Below, in pieces: positions 32,776-43,990 of a stretch of DNA of 64,000 bases; within the stretch, counting starts at the first letter, position 1, and each line of letters begins with the position of its first letter. The stretch is from Epiperipatus broadwayi (taxonomy: Eukaryota > Onychophora > Udeonychophora > Euonychophora > Peripatidae). The DNA is taken from assembly GCA_028023455.1 (NCBI GenBank), contig JAQFVV010000319.1:126001-190000 (forward strand). The letters are read 5' to 3'. The translations under genes were made by a program, and so were the position numbers. Under the pieces are notes generated by a model that saw only the letters and a list, made by a program, of their open reading frames with translations, was not told the origin of the DNA and did not search any database.

Positions 32776-35484
32776 TGTAACAGTCAGAAACATCTATCTC
32801 GCTAACACACTGCAGAATTCAAACCCCAGACACGAAACTGAACATTCTAGGAGCAGTTGCCTTCTAGATATACTAAGTTCGAATCTAAAGTTCAAATTTC
32901 ACAGTGCCATCTATGTGATAATGCATCTGATGCCACTAGTAGTATAATCTTTGACCGGTGACTGGTGGTCAGGGAGAAACAAAAGACTCTATACTAAAAG
33001 AAGCTTGGGTGACTAATTAACATCTATGGATTTACAAAAGAAATGCAGAAAATATATATATATATATAGACCGAGACAGTGATAGGTATCAAATAAAATA
33101 AGAAATCAAATTTAGTTTTAAATAATTTCACAAAATTTATTTATATTAATTATAGATATAATGCCACTGTCTGCTTATATGAGACAGGGATGTGTATTAA
33201 ATTATTGTGGGCATTATATTTCAATAAATGACAAAAAGATTTTAAAGCAAAGTGATATATTCTATTCCTCGGGCTAATAGCATTACGATAATGTGCTTGA
33301 TGAGATAGGAACATATGCGAGGTGCTTTGAGCAATTATACAAGTTTAAGAAAATATTTGAAATTAAGTGTTATAAAATATTTATTGATTTCAAGAATAGC
33401 ACGGACAAAAGCTTACTAAGCAACAAAGTGGGAATGTGATCAAAGTATTTATTTGAGAATAATAAAAATAGAGTTGCATTGGGAGGTCAGTATTGCTGAT
33501 AATGAATTCATTAAAGTTGGAGGGTGTGACATGTTTAAGTCACAGATGCTTTGTAAAATAAATATAAAATAAAACAATAATGGAATATTTGGAATGATTA
33601 CGGAGGGCATATCACCACTAACCCATAGGAAAGTATTTTATAAATAGCCAAAACTTAGAGACTGTGTGACGATTGTGTTTAATTCCCAGGTGTGTCATTT
33701 GGGGACACACTCTGCCTGAAAATCACAAAAAAGGCGAAGAGAATGGCCTTAGCCATGTAAAAAATCCTTAGAAAAATAAAACGGTCTCAACAACCAATTC
33801 ATTTACCAGCAATATGAGATGGGTGTATACAAAACATACTGAATGGGTTTTACTTGGATTAAGAGAAATGCCCAATGAAATTCCCAGAAATTCATTTAAA
33901 AAAGTTCGCACATTCTCAACGTCAATGATGAACATTGTAATTAAAGTAGAACACAGTAATTAAAATAGGAAAATGCATGCTTGTGGGTTTAAAAAGTAAG
34001 TATAGATTTATATATGCAATCATGCATTAAGGGAGACATTTAATCATTGACCTCACACATACTCTCATAATAGATTAAAATCAATAACATGAAAATTTTA
34101 AACTATGTGATTATATTATATATTAAAGAATAGAATCACCCTTGAACGAGTGATTTGCAAGATAATAAAAATTGGAAATTATTTAGAAATTTAAAATATG
34201 CTTTAATAGCAGCGTCTTACTTTCAATAAAAGGAATAGTTCACTCAATCAAAGATAATTCTGACACATTATCATAAAATAAAAGAAAGCTTTATAAATAG
34301 AAAATATTAACCCAAGGATAGAGCAAAACTGTTGATTATATTATATTAACACACTAAAGAAATACATAATGAAGTTATGTGAAATATAAGGAAAACAAAT
34401 TTAAAAAGCCATAGCATGTTAGTTATAACAAGAGCTCTTGGATTAATTTAGGGTTATCTCTGGAGAAGCATTTAGGTAAATTGATGGTCAGCAGGTTTTA
34501 TATAATTTACAACAAAATCTGGAAATGTTCATATTTTGGCAGCAGCAGCAACAGTTCCGGGGATCCCTGTGTGATAACTTCCAAAGGTCTACAACAGCAG
34601 ATGATTATTCTGGAGAGAAATAGCCTTCTTGTGCTCTACTCTGTAATGTCAAGATTTACAAATTACTAGATAGAACTCAGAATGATTTCTCTTAGAAACA
34701 TTAGAACAAAAACTGGAGAACAAAAGAAAACCCTTCTTTTTATAGATGTTAACAATAGAACTGCCCTGGAGCATTACAAAAATATATCGGACTTATCAGC
34801 TGTAATTAAATCTATCCCAATGTCTAATAGAATTCAACATTAATTAATTTCTTTTATTAATTTTTCTGTCGATATTCGGATTACAAACTAGATTTAATTA
34901 AAAATTACTTTTATTAACTAAAGAAAACCTTAAGTGGACATCTGCTGTTTTTAGATAAAACTTATATAATATTATCTAATTAAACTATTGTCCCTCATTT
35001 ATTTTAAAGAAATATTTGGAATGACTTTTATTAAATTAAATGAAAATTATTTTACTTTTAACTTGCAATATTTGAATCTATTTACTAAACAAATATTTAC
35101 TAAATGAATTTTATTTTAAATCAAAATATATTACGATGGTAATATATTTATAAATAGATTCAAACAAAATAACTTTAACAATTTATAATTTTGATGTTTT
35201 AAAATGCATACCATAGTGTGTGCACAATTACGACTTATATAACCTACTTTTTAATAAATCAAAATTATGTGAAGATATACATAATCTATAATATTTTATT
35301 TATTTGGGAATGACATATATATAATATGAGCATTGTACTCGTGGTTTAAAATTAGGCGGGTTTTCAGTATATAAGCATATTGCAGACACACTACTATAGA
35401 TTGGGGTTCAAACTAAGGTATGAGGGTAGGAAATAGGTAAGAAAAGGTGAAACAAAGATCTGCAAAGCAGACTTTACTGTTTCA
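32776..35484 (-). repeat. LTR-2 copy C, complete 5' LTR of 2.7 kb
   Basis: On the minus strand it begins TGAAACAGTAAAG at 35484 and ends GACTGTTACA at 32776. These are TG...CA termini forming a short inverted repeat. 2709 bp, no coding frame. The downstream PBS defines it as the 5' LTR. It is unusually long for a Gypsy LTR. Confidence 0.85.
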
Positions 35485-35530
35485 ATATATAAAGCTCATT
35501 TACTCAAACTACCACATATAATATATAAAA

Positions 35531-35533
<3 letters not shown>

Positions 35534-35592
<59 letters not shown>
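35534..35592. repeat. (TA)n microsatellite before LTR-3
   Basis: A perfect TA run that touches the first base of the LTR-3 5' LTR. Confidence 0.95.
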
Positions 35593-35597
<5 letters not shown>

Positions 35598-37659
35598 CAG
35601 GAACTGGATTCAAACCCTGTTTCAAGGGAGTAAATTAGGTTATGTATGTATGGATGTGTGTGTTTTGTTTCATGAGTTGTGTATTTGGAAAGGACCATGT
35701 TGCTACACATATATAGTTATGTAAATAATAATAATAGCAGTGATGGGTTACTAATATTAATGTATATATTTTACTTTCTTTCTCTCACTTATTTTATTCT
35801 TATTTTGTAGCATGCATGTTTATTGATAAATATTATGTTGAAGGGGGTAAGAAAAATGAATGAAATCAAGAGATTTTGAAATATTTTAAAATATGAAGGA
35901 AAAAAAGAAAGGAATTTTGTTTACCTTCCACGAATCAATTAGTCAAATGGACTGTATTGTTATTGAAATGTATTATAATTAATAGTTCAATTTTTACTTA
36001 AATTAATAATATTAATATATTATCAAGCTTCAAAACTTTGTGGAAATGATTTTTGTGTTAGCTAAAAGAAAAGAACAGGTGGAAAGCACATTAAGAAATT
36101 AAATTCTTGAGAATCCTATTATCTATTTATGAAGGTAAACAACAAAGTGTAAGTAAAAGAATTTTCCAAAAATAGCAAAAGTTAACACCAAGTTGCTAAG
36201 TAGTTTTTCTTTTGTTCGTGTATTGAGTAAAAAAAATTTTGGTTTTTGGCTATAGATAAAAACAGATAAAACATTGATGAGAGGGAAAACATTTTGTTTT
36301 TTTTGGCAGTTGGCTATTGATTATTGCTGAGAGAAAGCAGAAGGCAATACATGACAAAAAGAAGAGATTTATAAAAATCATTTTTGACCAGAAATAAGTA
36401 AAGCAAACTCCATGAAATGCATGGGGTAAAGTTGTCATCATGCTGGGGGTCTATGTTAGACTGAAGCTTTTTATGTACTTTTGAAGCCACACAAGATATT
36501 AAAAGACAGATTGCTCTAAATATTAGATAAAAAAAGAGAGAAACTAGACAAATGAATCCTGCACCTGATGTATGCCATTACACAGATCTGTTATGGAATG
36601 ATGAACTTCTTAATTAGAACACAAAATTGGAAGACAAAATGGACTCATGATTTTATCCACATTTGCCCAAGGAATCAAAATTGAAATAAAATAATTAATA
36701 ATCACAAAGAGTGCACTCAGAGATATTTAATCTAATTATGAAGACACGTCAAAACAGTAGTAAACATATTTGCTATTATTTCCAATCTTTAAATACACAA
36801 AAATCAAATAGTGTAATAACTTTATATGTATTTTATGTAATAGATTTTATTCATTAACTATAACATCCTGTAAACAGAATATTATGTCATATACATGTGT
36901 GTGCCACTTTATAATTTTATTCAAATAAACATAAATAGATTTTAAATTTAACAAAACAAACTATTATTTTTTTTTGTTTGGTTGTCTCTTTTACATTTTA
37001 TTATCATATATATTTTTTGGTTTGGAATGCATATTATATGTTTTGAAATAGATTTCATTTTTATTTTCCTAAGAGTGCAGGTTGATATATGTTTATGTGT
37101 TAGATTAAGGTAAAAGAAAGGGAAAAAAATTTTTAATTCATCTACCATTTCTTCTCTGGCATGTTATGCCACCACCCCTGAGCATAAGCTAGTATAAACC
37201 AGGATAAAGCTTTAAATTTATTGAGTTAATTTACTGTTGGCTAATTCTGTGATTCTTGTTAAATAGCAAGATTGGCACTTGGGCCATAGCTCATAAACAT
37301 GGACATTTGCAGAGTGAGAGAGTTAGTTAAGTTTGGGAGGAACTGAATTGAATCAATTTATGTACATCCATGTTTGTGTTTAGTAGCCAAATTTATTTCC
37401 CTCTCCCTTGATTGACTGACTATTAGGAAAACTTTACAAAAAGAGAAGGATGACTTAAAACATGGAAAAATTTCATATGGGAGGGGATGGTCAGAGCGAT
37501 TAATACGATGAATGTGTACGCATGCATATTCACCCTCTGGAAAGAAATGTACGATCAAAAGTCAAATCTCAATAAATGGCTGATAATATATATAATGTAA
37601 ACATGATATATATAATAAATATAAAGTGAGGTAGATGAGGAAGGTGCATTTTAATTACA
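35593..37659 (+). repeat. LTR-3 5' LTR
   Basis: Starts TATAACAGGAACTGG, where the partner has TGTAACAGGAACTGG, so the canonical TG appears eroded to TA at the microsatellite border. Ends ...TTAATTACA. Minus-strand and plus-strand frames inside are short and unsupported. Confidence 0.88.
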
Positions 37660-37660
37660 A

Positions 37661-37678
37661 TGGTGCCCAACATGGGGC
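37661..37678 (+). other. LTR-3 primer-binding site (tRNA-Lys type)
   Basis: TGGTGCCCAACATGGGGC, one base after the 5' LTR. It differs at two positions from the TGGCGCCCAACGTGGGGC complement used by many Lys-tRNA-primed retroelements. Confidence 0.8.
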
Positions 37679-37949
37679 ATATTCTGGAACTCTATCCTCC
37701 CATGAACATATGAGGTTCCATATTTGTCCTCCCTTTTCTGCATAGCTCAAACCTGCTCCATTTCTTTTGTCACTTTTTGTTTTATTTTTCTTTTCTTTAT
37801 GATATTGCTTCTGCCTTCCAACTACATCTCTAGCTTCCTTATCTACAGGACCCTGCTGATAACTGTTACCTCAAGCATACTTAACTCTTTATCTCATTAT
37901 CTGATTTATCACTCCTTGCCAATATGCACTTCTTTGTTAGGCTGGTGTT

Positions 37950-38940
37950 TTGGCATACTATCCCTACTATATGGGCATTATGGGACATCAAAAACAGAGC
38001 ACCTGATCAGGAAATGGTTTTATTGGCCAGGCATGCAGAGTAACATCATCGGTATCCTGAACAAATGTGAGGTGTGCCAGAGGGCCAAGCTAGTGAACCA
38101 AAATTACACCACACCCATGACCTCCATGATCCTAGATGGATCTCAAAAATTGATGGCCATAGTTTATTATGGATCACTTCCTCCATTTAACTGAAAATGA
38201 TATATGGTGGTTGTATATGATCTGTTTTCTAAATTTGTGGCTGCATATCCTGTAGCCCTAGAAAATGTAAAGGAGACAATTAAAAACCTCGAAAGTAAAC
38301 ATTTTCCATTGGCAGGGAAGCTAAAAATCATTCTGTTGGACAACAGTACTCCATTTACTTTGATGAGTGGGAGAGGTGGACACCTAGACAGAATATAAAG
38401 CATGTATTAACTTCAATTTGTAATCCCCAGTCCAATCTGTGTGAGAGGGTATGCAAGAGGTGGGATGGTTATTTAGGATGTATATACCTGATAATCACTG
38501 GGGTTGGGTTAAGTGTCTTCCACAAGTATTGAACTACATCAATTGGTCCATAAATGAATCCACAGGGTTCATGCCAGTGCAATTGCATTTAGGGAAGCAT
38601 GTTCTGTGGTTGATGAGGGTGGCATTGCCAGGAACTAAAGACCAACCCATAAATCCTGAGGTTGATTGCATGTTGGTCCACTAATGGATGATCTGAGCAA
38701 GCAAGCATCAGAACAGGAGAATCCTGAAGCCTAGTTATTACTTCAAAGTAGGAGATAGGGTCCTAGTAAAAACTCCTCAGAGGAGTAATCCTTGAAAGTT
38801 CATATGTAAAAAGTTTTGCAACCTATATGAAGGCCCTTTCACCATTGTGCAGAGTCAAAGCCAGAATGCATTTTGGCTGGATACTGGAAAAGGAATCAAG
38901 GGTATGTATAATGCCAGGTCACTAAAGCTGGCATAAGGAT
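37950..38940 (+). pseudogene. LTR-3 integrase relic
   Basis: Across three frames. (1) 37970-38100: the HHCC zinc domain, GHYGTSKTEHLIRKWFYWPGM then CEVCQRAK. (2) 38204-38398: core strands VVVYDLFSKFVAAYP with the first catalytic Asp, and IILLDNSTPF with the second (the family has DNGTxF; Gly is Ser here). (3) About 38405-38450: CNPQSNLCERV with the catalytic Glu, then HWGWVKCLPQVLNYINWS and NESTGFMP (38451-38684). (4) 38740-38935: the C-terminal domain, FKVGDRVLVKT, NLYEGPF and YNARSLKLA. The enzyme would insert element cDNA. Stops and shifts between blocks make it inactive. The hydrophobic text from ATG 37724 to about 37950 is not integrase-like. Confidence 0.85.
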
Positions 38941-38992
38941 TAGTAGTTAGAATTAGCCTTCAAAATGTGGAGATTCTCATTGTGAAGTTTTT

Positions 38993-39008
38993 CAAATGAG
39001 AGGGGCAT
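38993..39008 (+). other. LTR-3 polypurine tract
   Basis: AAATGAGAGGGGCATT directly before the TGTAACAG start of the 3' LTR. Confidence 0.65.
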
Positions 39009-41069
39009 TGTAACAGGAACTGGGTTCAAACCCTGTTACAAAGCAATAAATTAGGTTATGTATGTATTATGTGTGTGTTTTGTTTCATGAGTAGTGTATT
39101 TGGAAAGGACCATGTAGCTACACATATATAGTTAAGTAAATAATAATAGTGGTGATGGGTTACTAATAATAATGTATACAGTTTACTTCCTTTCTCTCAC
39201 TTATTTTATTCTTATTTTGTAGCATGTGTATATATTGATAAATATTGTGTTGAAGGAGGTTAGAAAAATGAATGAAATCAAGAGATTTTCAAATATTTTA
39301 AAATATGAAGAAAAAAAGAAAGAAATTTTGTTTATCTTCTATGAATCAATTAATTGAATGGACTCTATTGTTATTGAAACATATTATAATTAATAGTTGG
39401 ATTTTTATTTAAATTAATAGGATTAATATATTATCAAGCTTCAAAACTTTTTGGAAATGATTTTTGGGTTAGCTAAAAAAAGAACAGGTGGAATGTCCAT
39501 TAAGAAATTAAATTCTTGAGGATCCTATTGTCTAATTATCAAGGTAAATAACAAAGTGTAATTATAGGGAATTTCCAGAAATAGCAAAAGTTAAGACCAA
39601 GTTGCTAAGTGTTTTTTCTTTTGTTCACGTATTGAGTAAAAAGATTTTTGGCTAAAGATAAAAAAAAGATAAAACATTGTTGAGAGGGAGGACATTTAGT
39701 TTTTTTTTGGCAGTTGGCTATTGATTAATGCAGAGAGAAGGCAGAAAGCCATATATGGAAAAAAGAAGAGATTTATAAAAATCATTTTTGACCAGAAATA
39801 AATAAACGAAACTCCATAAAATTCATGGCTTAAAATTCTCATTATGCAGGGAGTCTATGTTAGACTCCAGCTCCTTCTGTACCTTTGAGGCCATGCAAGA
39901 TATTAAGCTACAGATTACCCTAAATATTAGATAAAATAGAAAAAGAAACACAACAAATGAATACTGCATTTGATGTCTGCCATTACACAGATCTGTTGTG
40001 GAATGATGAACTTCTTAACTAGAACATAAAATTGGAAGACAAAATGGACTCACAAATTTATCCACATTCACCCAAGGAATCAGAATTGAAGTAAAATAAT
40101 TAATAATCACAAAGAGTGCACTCAGAGATATTTAATTTAATTATGAAGACATGTCAAAACAGCGGTAAATATATTTGCTATTATTGCCAATGTTTACATA
40201 CACAAAAATTAAATAGTGTAATAACATTATATGTATTTTATGCAGAAGATTTTATTCATTAACTATAACATTCTGTAAACAGAATATTATGTCATATACA
40301 CATGTGTGCCACTTTATTATAATTTTATTCAAATAAACATAAATAGATTTAAAATTTAACAAAACAAACTTTATTATTATTTTTTTTTGTTTGGTTGTCT
40401 CTTTTACATTTTATTATCATATGTATATTTTGGTTTGGAATGCATATTGTATGTTTTGAAATAGATTCCATTTTTACTTTCTAAGAGTGCGTGTTGATAT
40501 ATGTTTACATGTTAGATTAAGGTAAAAGAAAGGGAAAGAGAGATTTTAATTCACCAGCCATTTTTTCTCTGGTGTGTTATACCACCACCCCTGAGCATAT
40601 GCTAGTATAAACCGGGCAAAATCTTAAAATTTATTGAGTTAATTTACGGTTGGTGAATTCTGCGATTCTTGTTAAATAGCAAGATTGATGCTTGGGCCAT
40701 AGCTCATAAAGGTGGACATTTGCACAGTGAGAGAGTTAGTTTAGTTTGGGAGAGACTGAATTGGATGAATTTACATACATCCATGTTTGTATTGAGCATC
40801 AGAATTCCTTATCCTCACCCTTGAATGATCGAATATTAGTAAAACTTCACAAAAAGGGAAGGATGACTCAGAACATGGGAAAATTTCATACAAGAGGGGA
40901 TGGTCAGAGCTATTAATATGAAAAATATGCATGCATGTCTATTCACCCTCTGGAAAGATATGCACGATCAAAAGTCAAATCTCAATAACTAGCTGATAAT
41001 ATATATAATATAAATGTGATATATTTATAATAGATATAAAGTGTGGTAGATGAGGAAAGTGCATTTTAG

Positions 41070-41074
<5 letters not shown>
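39009..41074 (+). repeat. LTR-3 3' LTR
   Basis: Starts TGTAACAGGAACTGG. Collinear with the 5' LTR over its full length to GCATTTTAGTTA, where (TA)n begins. Confidence 0.88.

Positions 41075-41163
<89 letters not shown>
41072..41163. repeat. (TA)n microsatellite between LTR-3 and LTR-4
   Basis: A perfect TA run of about 45 units forming the right border of LTR-3 and the left border of LTR-4. Confidence 0.96.
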
Positions 41164-41166
<3 letters not shown>

Positions 41167-41666
41167 TGTACCAACATTTTCTTGGCACATAATAATTTTG
41201 TTTAAAAAATTATTAAAATAAAAATCATTCATAAAAGAAATGTAAAATTAAAAGTTTAAGAGTTCTTGAAATAAAAGTTAGAATTAATTAATTAATTAAT
41301 TAAAAAGGGGGAGGGGGAGTTTGTTGTAGAAACAAACTAAAAGTTTTATAAAAGAAGTAAAGAGTTTTTTCTTATTATTATTAATTGAAATATAAGTTAA
41401 AAGTTTAAAAACATAAATCACTTTTTATTTAAGTCATCTTAAAATTAAATTGTGAATGGAAATGTGATTGTGTTATGCATAGCTCCATCTGATCATGGAT
41501 ATTATTGACAGCTTTGCTATCAATATTTTCCACTTTGCTCGAACGTACCGGTTTGTTCACATAATATTTATAATTAAATAAGATTAAAAATTTATTATAA
41601 ATAAGGTTGAACCCAGCTAAATGAATTTGCAGATGAAGTGAGCATAATTGGATTGAACTCGGTACA
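41167..41666 (+). repeat. LTR-4 5' LTR with large internal deletion
   Basis: Matches the first 300 bp and the last 240 bp of the 3' LTR. The junction falls at 'gtgaatgga/aatgtgat' (about 41460). Its end is GAACTCGGTACA. Confidence 0.8.
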
Positions 41667-41670
41667 TGAA

Positions 41671-41693
41671 TGGCTTTTTCCAACATTGGGGCT
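41671..41693 (+). other. Degenerate primer-binding site of LTR-4
   Basis: TGGCTTTTTCCAACATTGGGGC starts four bases after the LTR end. It can be aligned to the LTR-3 site (CCAACAT.GGGGC shared) with an insertion and substitutions. Confidence 0.5.
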
Positions 41694-42031
41694 GGACCTA
41701 AGAAACAATAGTAATTAAGTCCTTTGTTTCTTGTTTGAAAATTTTTTTTATACAAAAGCCAAATTACATATGTTAAAGGGGTTTAATTTTAAAAAAAAGA
41801 ATTGACCGAAAACTTTTTTTTCTTTAAATGAAAAGAGATTTTGAGATTTATGCTATATAAAATTAATTATTCTTTTAAATTAAAGACATTTAGATACTCT
41901 GGGCAGAGCTAAAGCATTAAGAATGGGAAGAGAAAAAGACAAGGGGGTGGAGTTAGCCGTACACTTCTTTTAAGAAAATAAATAAACAATCATATTTAAA
42001 TATAGTCAAATAAAAAAATATTATTTCAAAA

Positions 42032-42476
42032 ATTGAGGAAATAGAAAAAGAAGAGATATCTGAGACACAGATGATGATGAAAATGATGATGAATATGATG
42101 CAAGAATTCAGGGAAAAAAATCAAGAAAAGTCAGCAAGATCTCAAAGAAGAATTGTGTCATGAATTCGGGCAAAGTCAGCAAGACCTTAAAAAAGAATTG
42201 TGTCAGAAATTTGAACAAAAAAAGCAAGAGTTCAAAGTAGAAATGATTAAAGAAATAAAAGAAATAAGATGTGAGATAACAAGAAAGGTATACAAGAAAT
42301 TATAGAGTTATAGTTAATTGAGGTCATGAAAGAGGTAGAAATTAAAGCAAAACTAGATAGCATTGGAACAGATAAAGTAGAAACTTATGTAGATCAAAAG
42401 GTAGAAGAAAGCATAGAAAAGTTTTCACAAAAATTTAAAAAGATTAAGTTAAAGGTGCATAGGGTTAAATCGAAGT
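42032..42476 (+). pseudogene. LTR-4 coiled-coil Gag-like relic
   Basis: Highly charged coding text in two or three frames. EEIEKEEISETQMMMKMMM is followed, after a shift near 42115, by an internal duplication (SQQDLKEELCHEFGQ then SQQDLKKELCQKFEQ), KEIKEIRCEITRK and, in another frame, DKVETYVDQKVEESIEKF. Heptad-like hydrophobic spacing suggests a coiled coil, which is common in some Gag proteins. Its place after the PBS supports Gag. No zinc knuckle was found. The frame is interrupted by stops. Confidence 0.5.
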
Positions 42477-42479
42477 GAA

Positions 42480-43990
42480 AGAATAGGAAAAAATATTCAC
42501 AGTTAGGAAAAATATGGAGGTCTGCGAAGCTTAAAGGCTTTCTAATCTATAAAGCAGAAAATAGAACAGAATGGAAAGTGATAAAGCAATGGATTTTAAT
42601 CAAGGGATAGATGTGAGGATATGGAATATAATTTATGTTCATGAATTAGTACAAAGAAAGAAACAATCACCTGACATAGTTTAAAAGTTAGTAATCAGGC
42701 AGAATAGTAAAGGAAAGAGACAAAGGACCAGAAATGGACAATGAGCACAAATATAAGTATTCTAGTGTAAATAAATCTGAGAAATTAAATCTGAAACTTC
42801 TATTTAAAACTAAAATAATAAATTTGAAAATAAATTAAATGTTTGAAAGTAATAATAATAATGGAGGCTTTGTAAAATAAAAGATTTTTTTCTGTCATGC
42901 ACATATTAATTAAGAAGAAAGGATCGTAAATAAACAGTTCAAATAAATAAATAAAAAATCAATAAAATCATGTTAAAGAAATAGGTCAAATTAATAATTT
43001 AAAAGTAATGTTTGTAGAATTAAATAAATGAATAAAATAATGGAAATACTTAAAATGAAATCAAGTTAAACAAATAAGTAATATATCTGTAACAAAATAA
43101 TAAATAAAGTAGTGTAATAAAGTAAAAATAGATGTTTCTGAATACATGCACAGTAATAAAAAGAAGTTAAATAAATGGTTTGGAAATAATATTGCAAGAT
43201 TAAATAATATAAATAAATATGTAAACTAATGTCAATGATGGTTTAGAATAGTATTGTAAGATTTAAATAAATATGTAGAATAATGTTCGTAATGGTATAA
43301 AAATAATAGTGTTCATGTGAAATTAAAAATAATATTGTAAGGTTAACAAATAAAAGATAAAGTTAATCTAAGTTATATTAGGAATGTATAAGGGTTTGAA
43401 ATTAAAGGGAATGAGGGTAGTATTGAAATAAGTTTTACATAAGGATAAGTTAAAGCTGTTGTCTGGATAAAATTTAGTACCTGTAACAGACTTATCAGGG
43501 ATCATTCTTTTAAAATGTACATTGGGGACAACCAGAGTAAGTCATAAGTCACTTTTTAAGGGGAGAATCCCCATATCTTGTACCTCATTTCCAAAGCATA
43601 AAATGTAATGGACAGTTGATAAATCCTGCCATTCACAGTGACCTTTTCTTTGTCAAAGTCCAGTCAAAAGAACCAGCACCTGAAGTTTCATTTTCATATG
43701 TGTAAGTTGGTATAAGCCAGTGAACCTGCATCTGCCTCATCTCAAAAGATCCCTGTGCCATACATTTAGTTTTTCCTCATGGTCACTATCCAGGACTAAG
43801 ACCATTGTAAGCAATGTTTCCAGCATCGAAAGAAGTAAAGTATAATTGAACATTGCCCTTAATATGTAAAGTGAAAGATATTAAAAAGAAAACTTAGAAA
43901 AGTAATAAAATTTAGAATTAAGAGTTAAAGTTGTCAGAGATAAAATGGTCACAAATGATTCATTTTACTCTCAAATGAAGGGTGGTGTAA
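42480..43990. other. LTR-4 interior without recognisable protein domains
   Basis: Mostly 'aataaataa'-type AT-rich sequence (42800-43440). 43480-43870 is less AT-rich and may be an eroded coding or foreign segment, but no motif was found in any frame. It ends in a purine-rich stretch (AATGAAGGGTGGTG) before the LTR. Confidence 0.45.

Larger units (their letters stand above)
24236..35484. mobile_element. Inverted, rearranged cluster of LTR family LTR-2
   Basis: Three copies of one long LTR (A 24236-26858 minus, B 29186-31553 plus, C 32776-35484 minus), two copies of the leader with primer-binding site (27731-29185 plus; 32752-31718 minus), two LTR-end fragments (27547-27730 and 31554-31717, minus), and pol and gag relics. 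Only C is a full LTR. Orientation was deduced from the primer-binding sites, the integrase relic and the polypurine tract, which agree. No copy has both LTRs with a complete interior. Nested insertion, deletion and inversion all appear needed to explain the order. Confidence 0.8.
35593..41074 (+). mobile_element. LTR-3: Gypsy-type element with 2.07-kb LTRs
   Basis: Collinear LTRs at 35593-37659 and 39009-41074 flank only about 1.35 kb of interior, which has a tRNA-Lys-type primer-binding site, an integrase relic and a polypurine tract. Gag, protease, RT and RNase H are absent. Both outer boundaries lie in (TA)n, so the target duplication cannot be read. LTR differences are several per 100 bp, so the insertion is not recent. 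Confidence 0.9.

Noticed and set aside
37724-37950. Hydrophobic N-terminal extension of the integrase frame as a membrane or Env-like protein
   Set aside because: It is Leu/Ser/Phe-rich by base composition, has no motif and lies upstream of the integrase zinc domain; more likely random sequence left after an internal deletion.
40975-41232. Minus-strand Ile/Tyr-rich frame
   Set aside because: Translation of the (TA)n run between LTR-3 and LTR-4.
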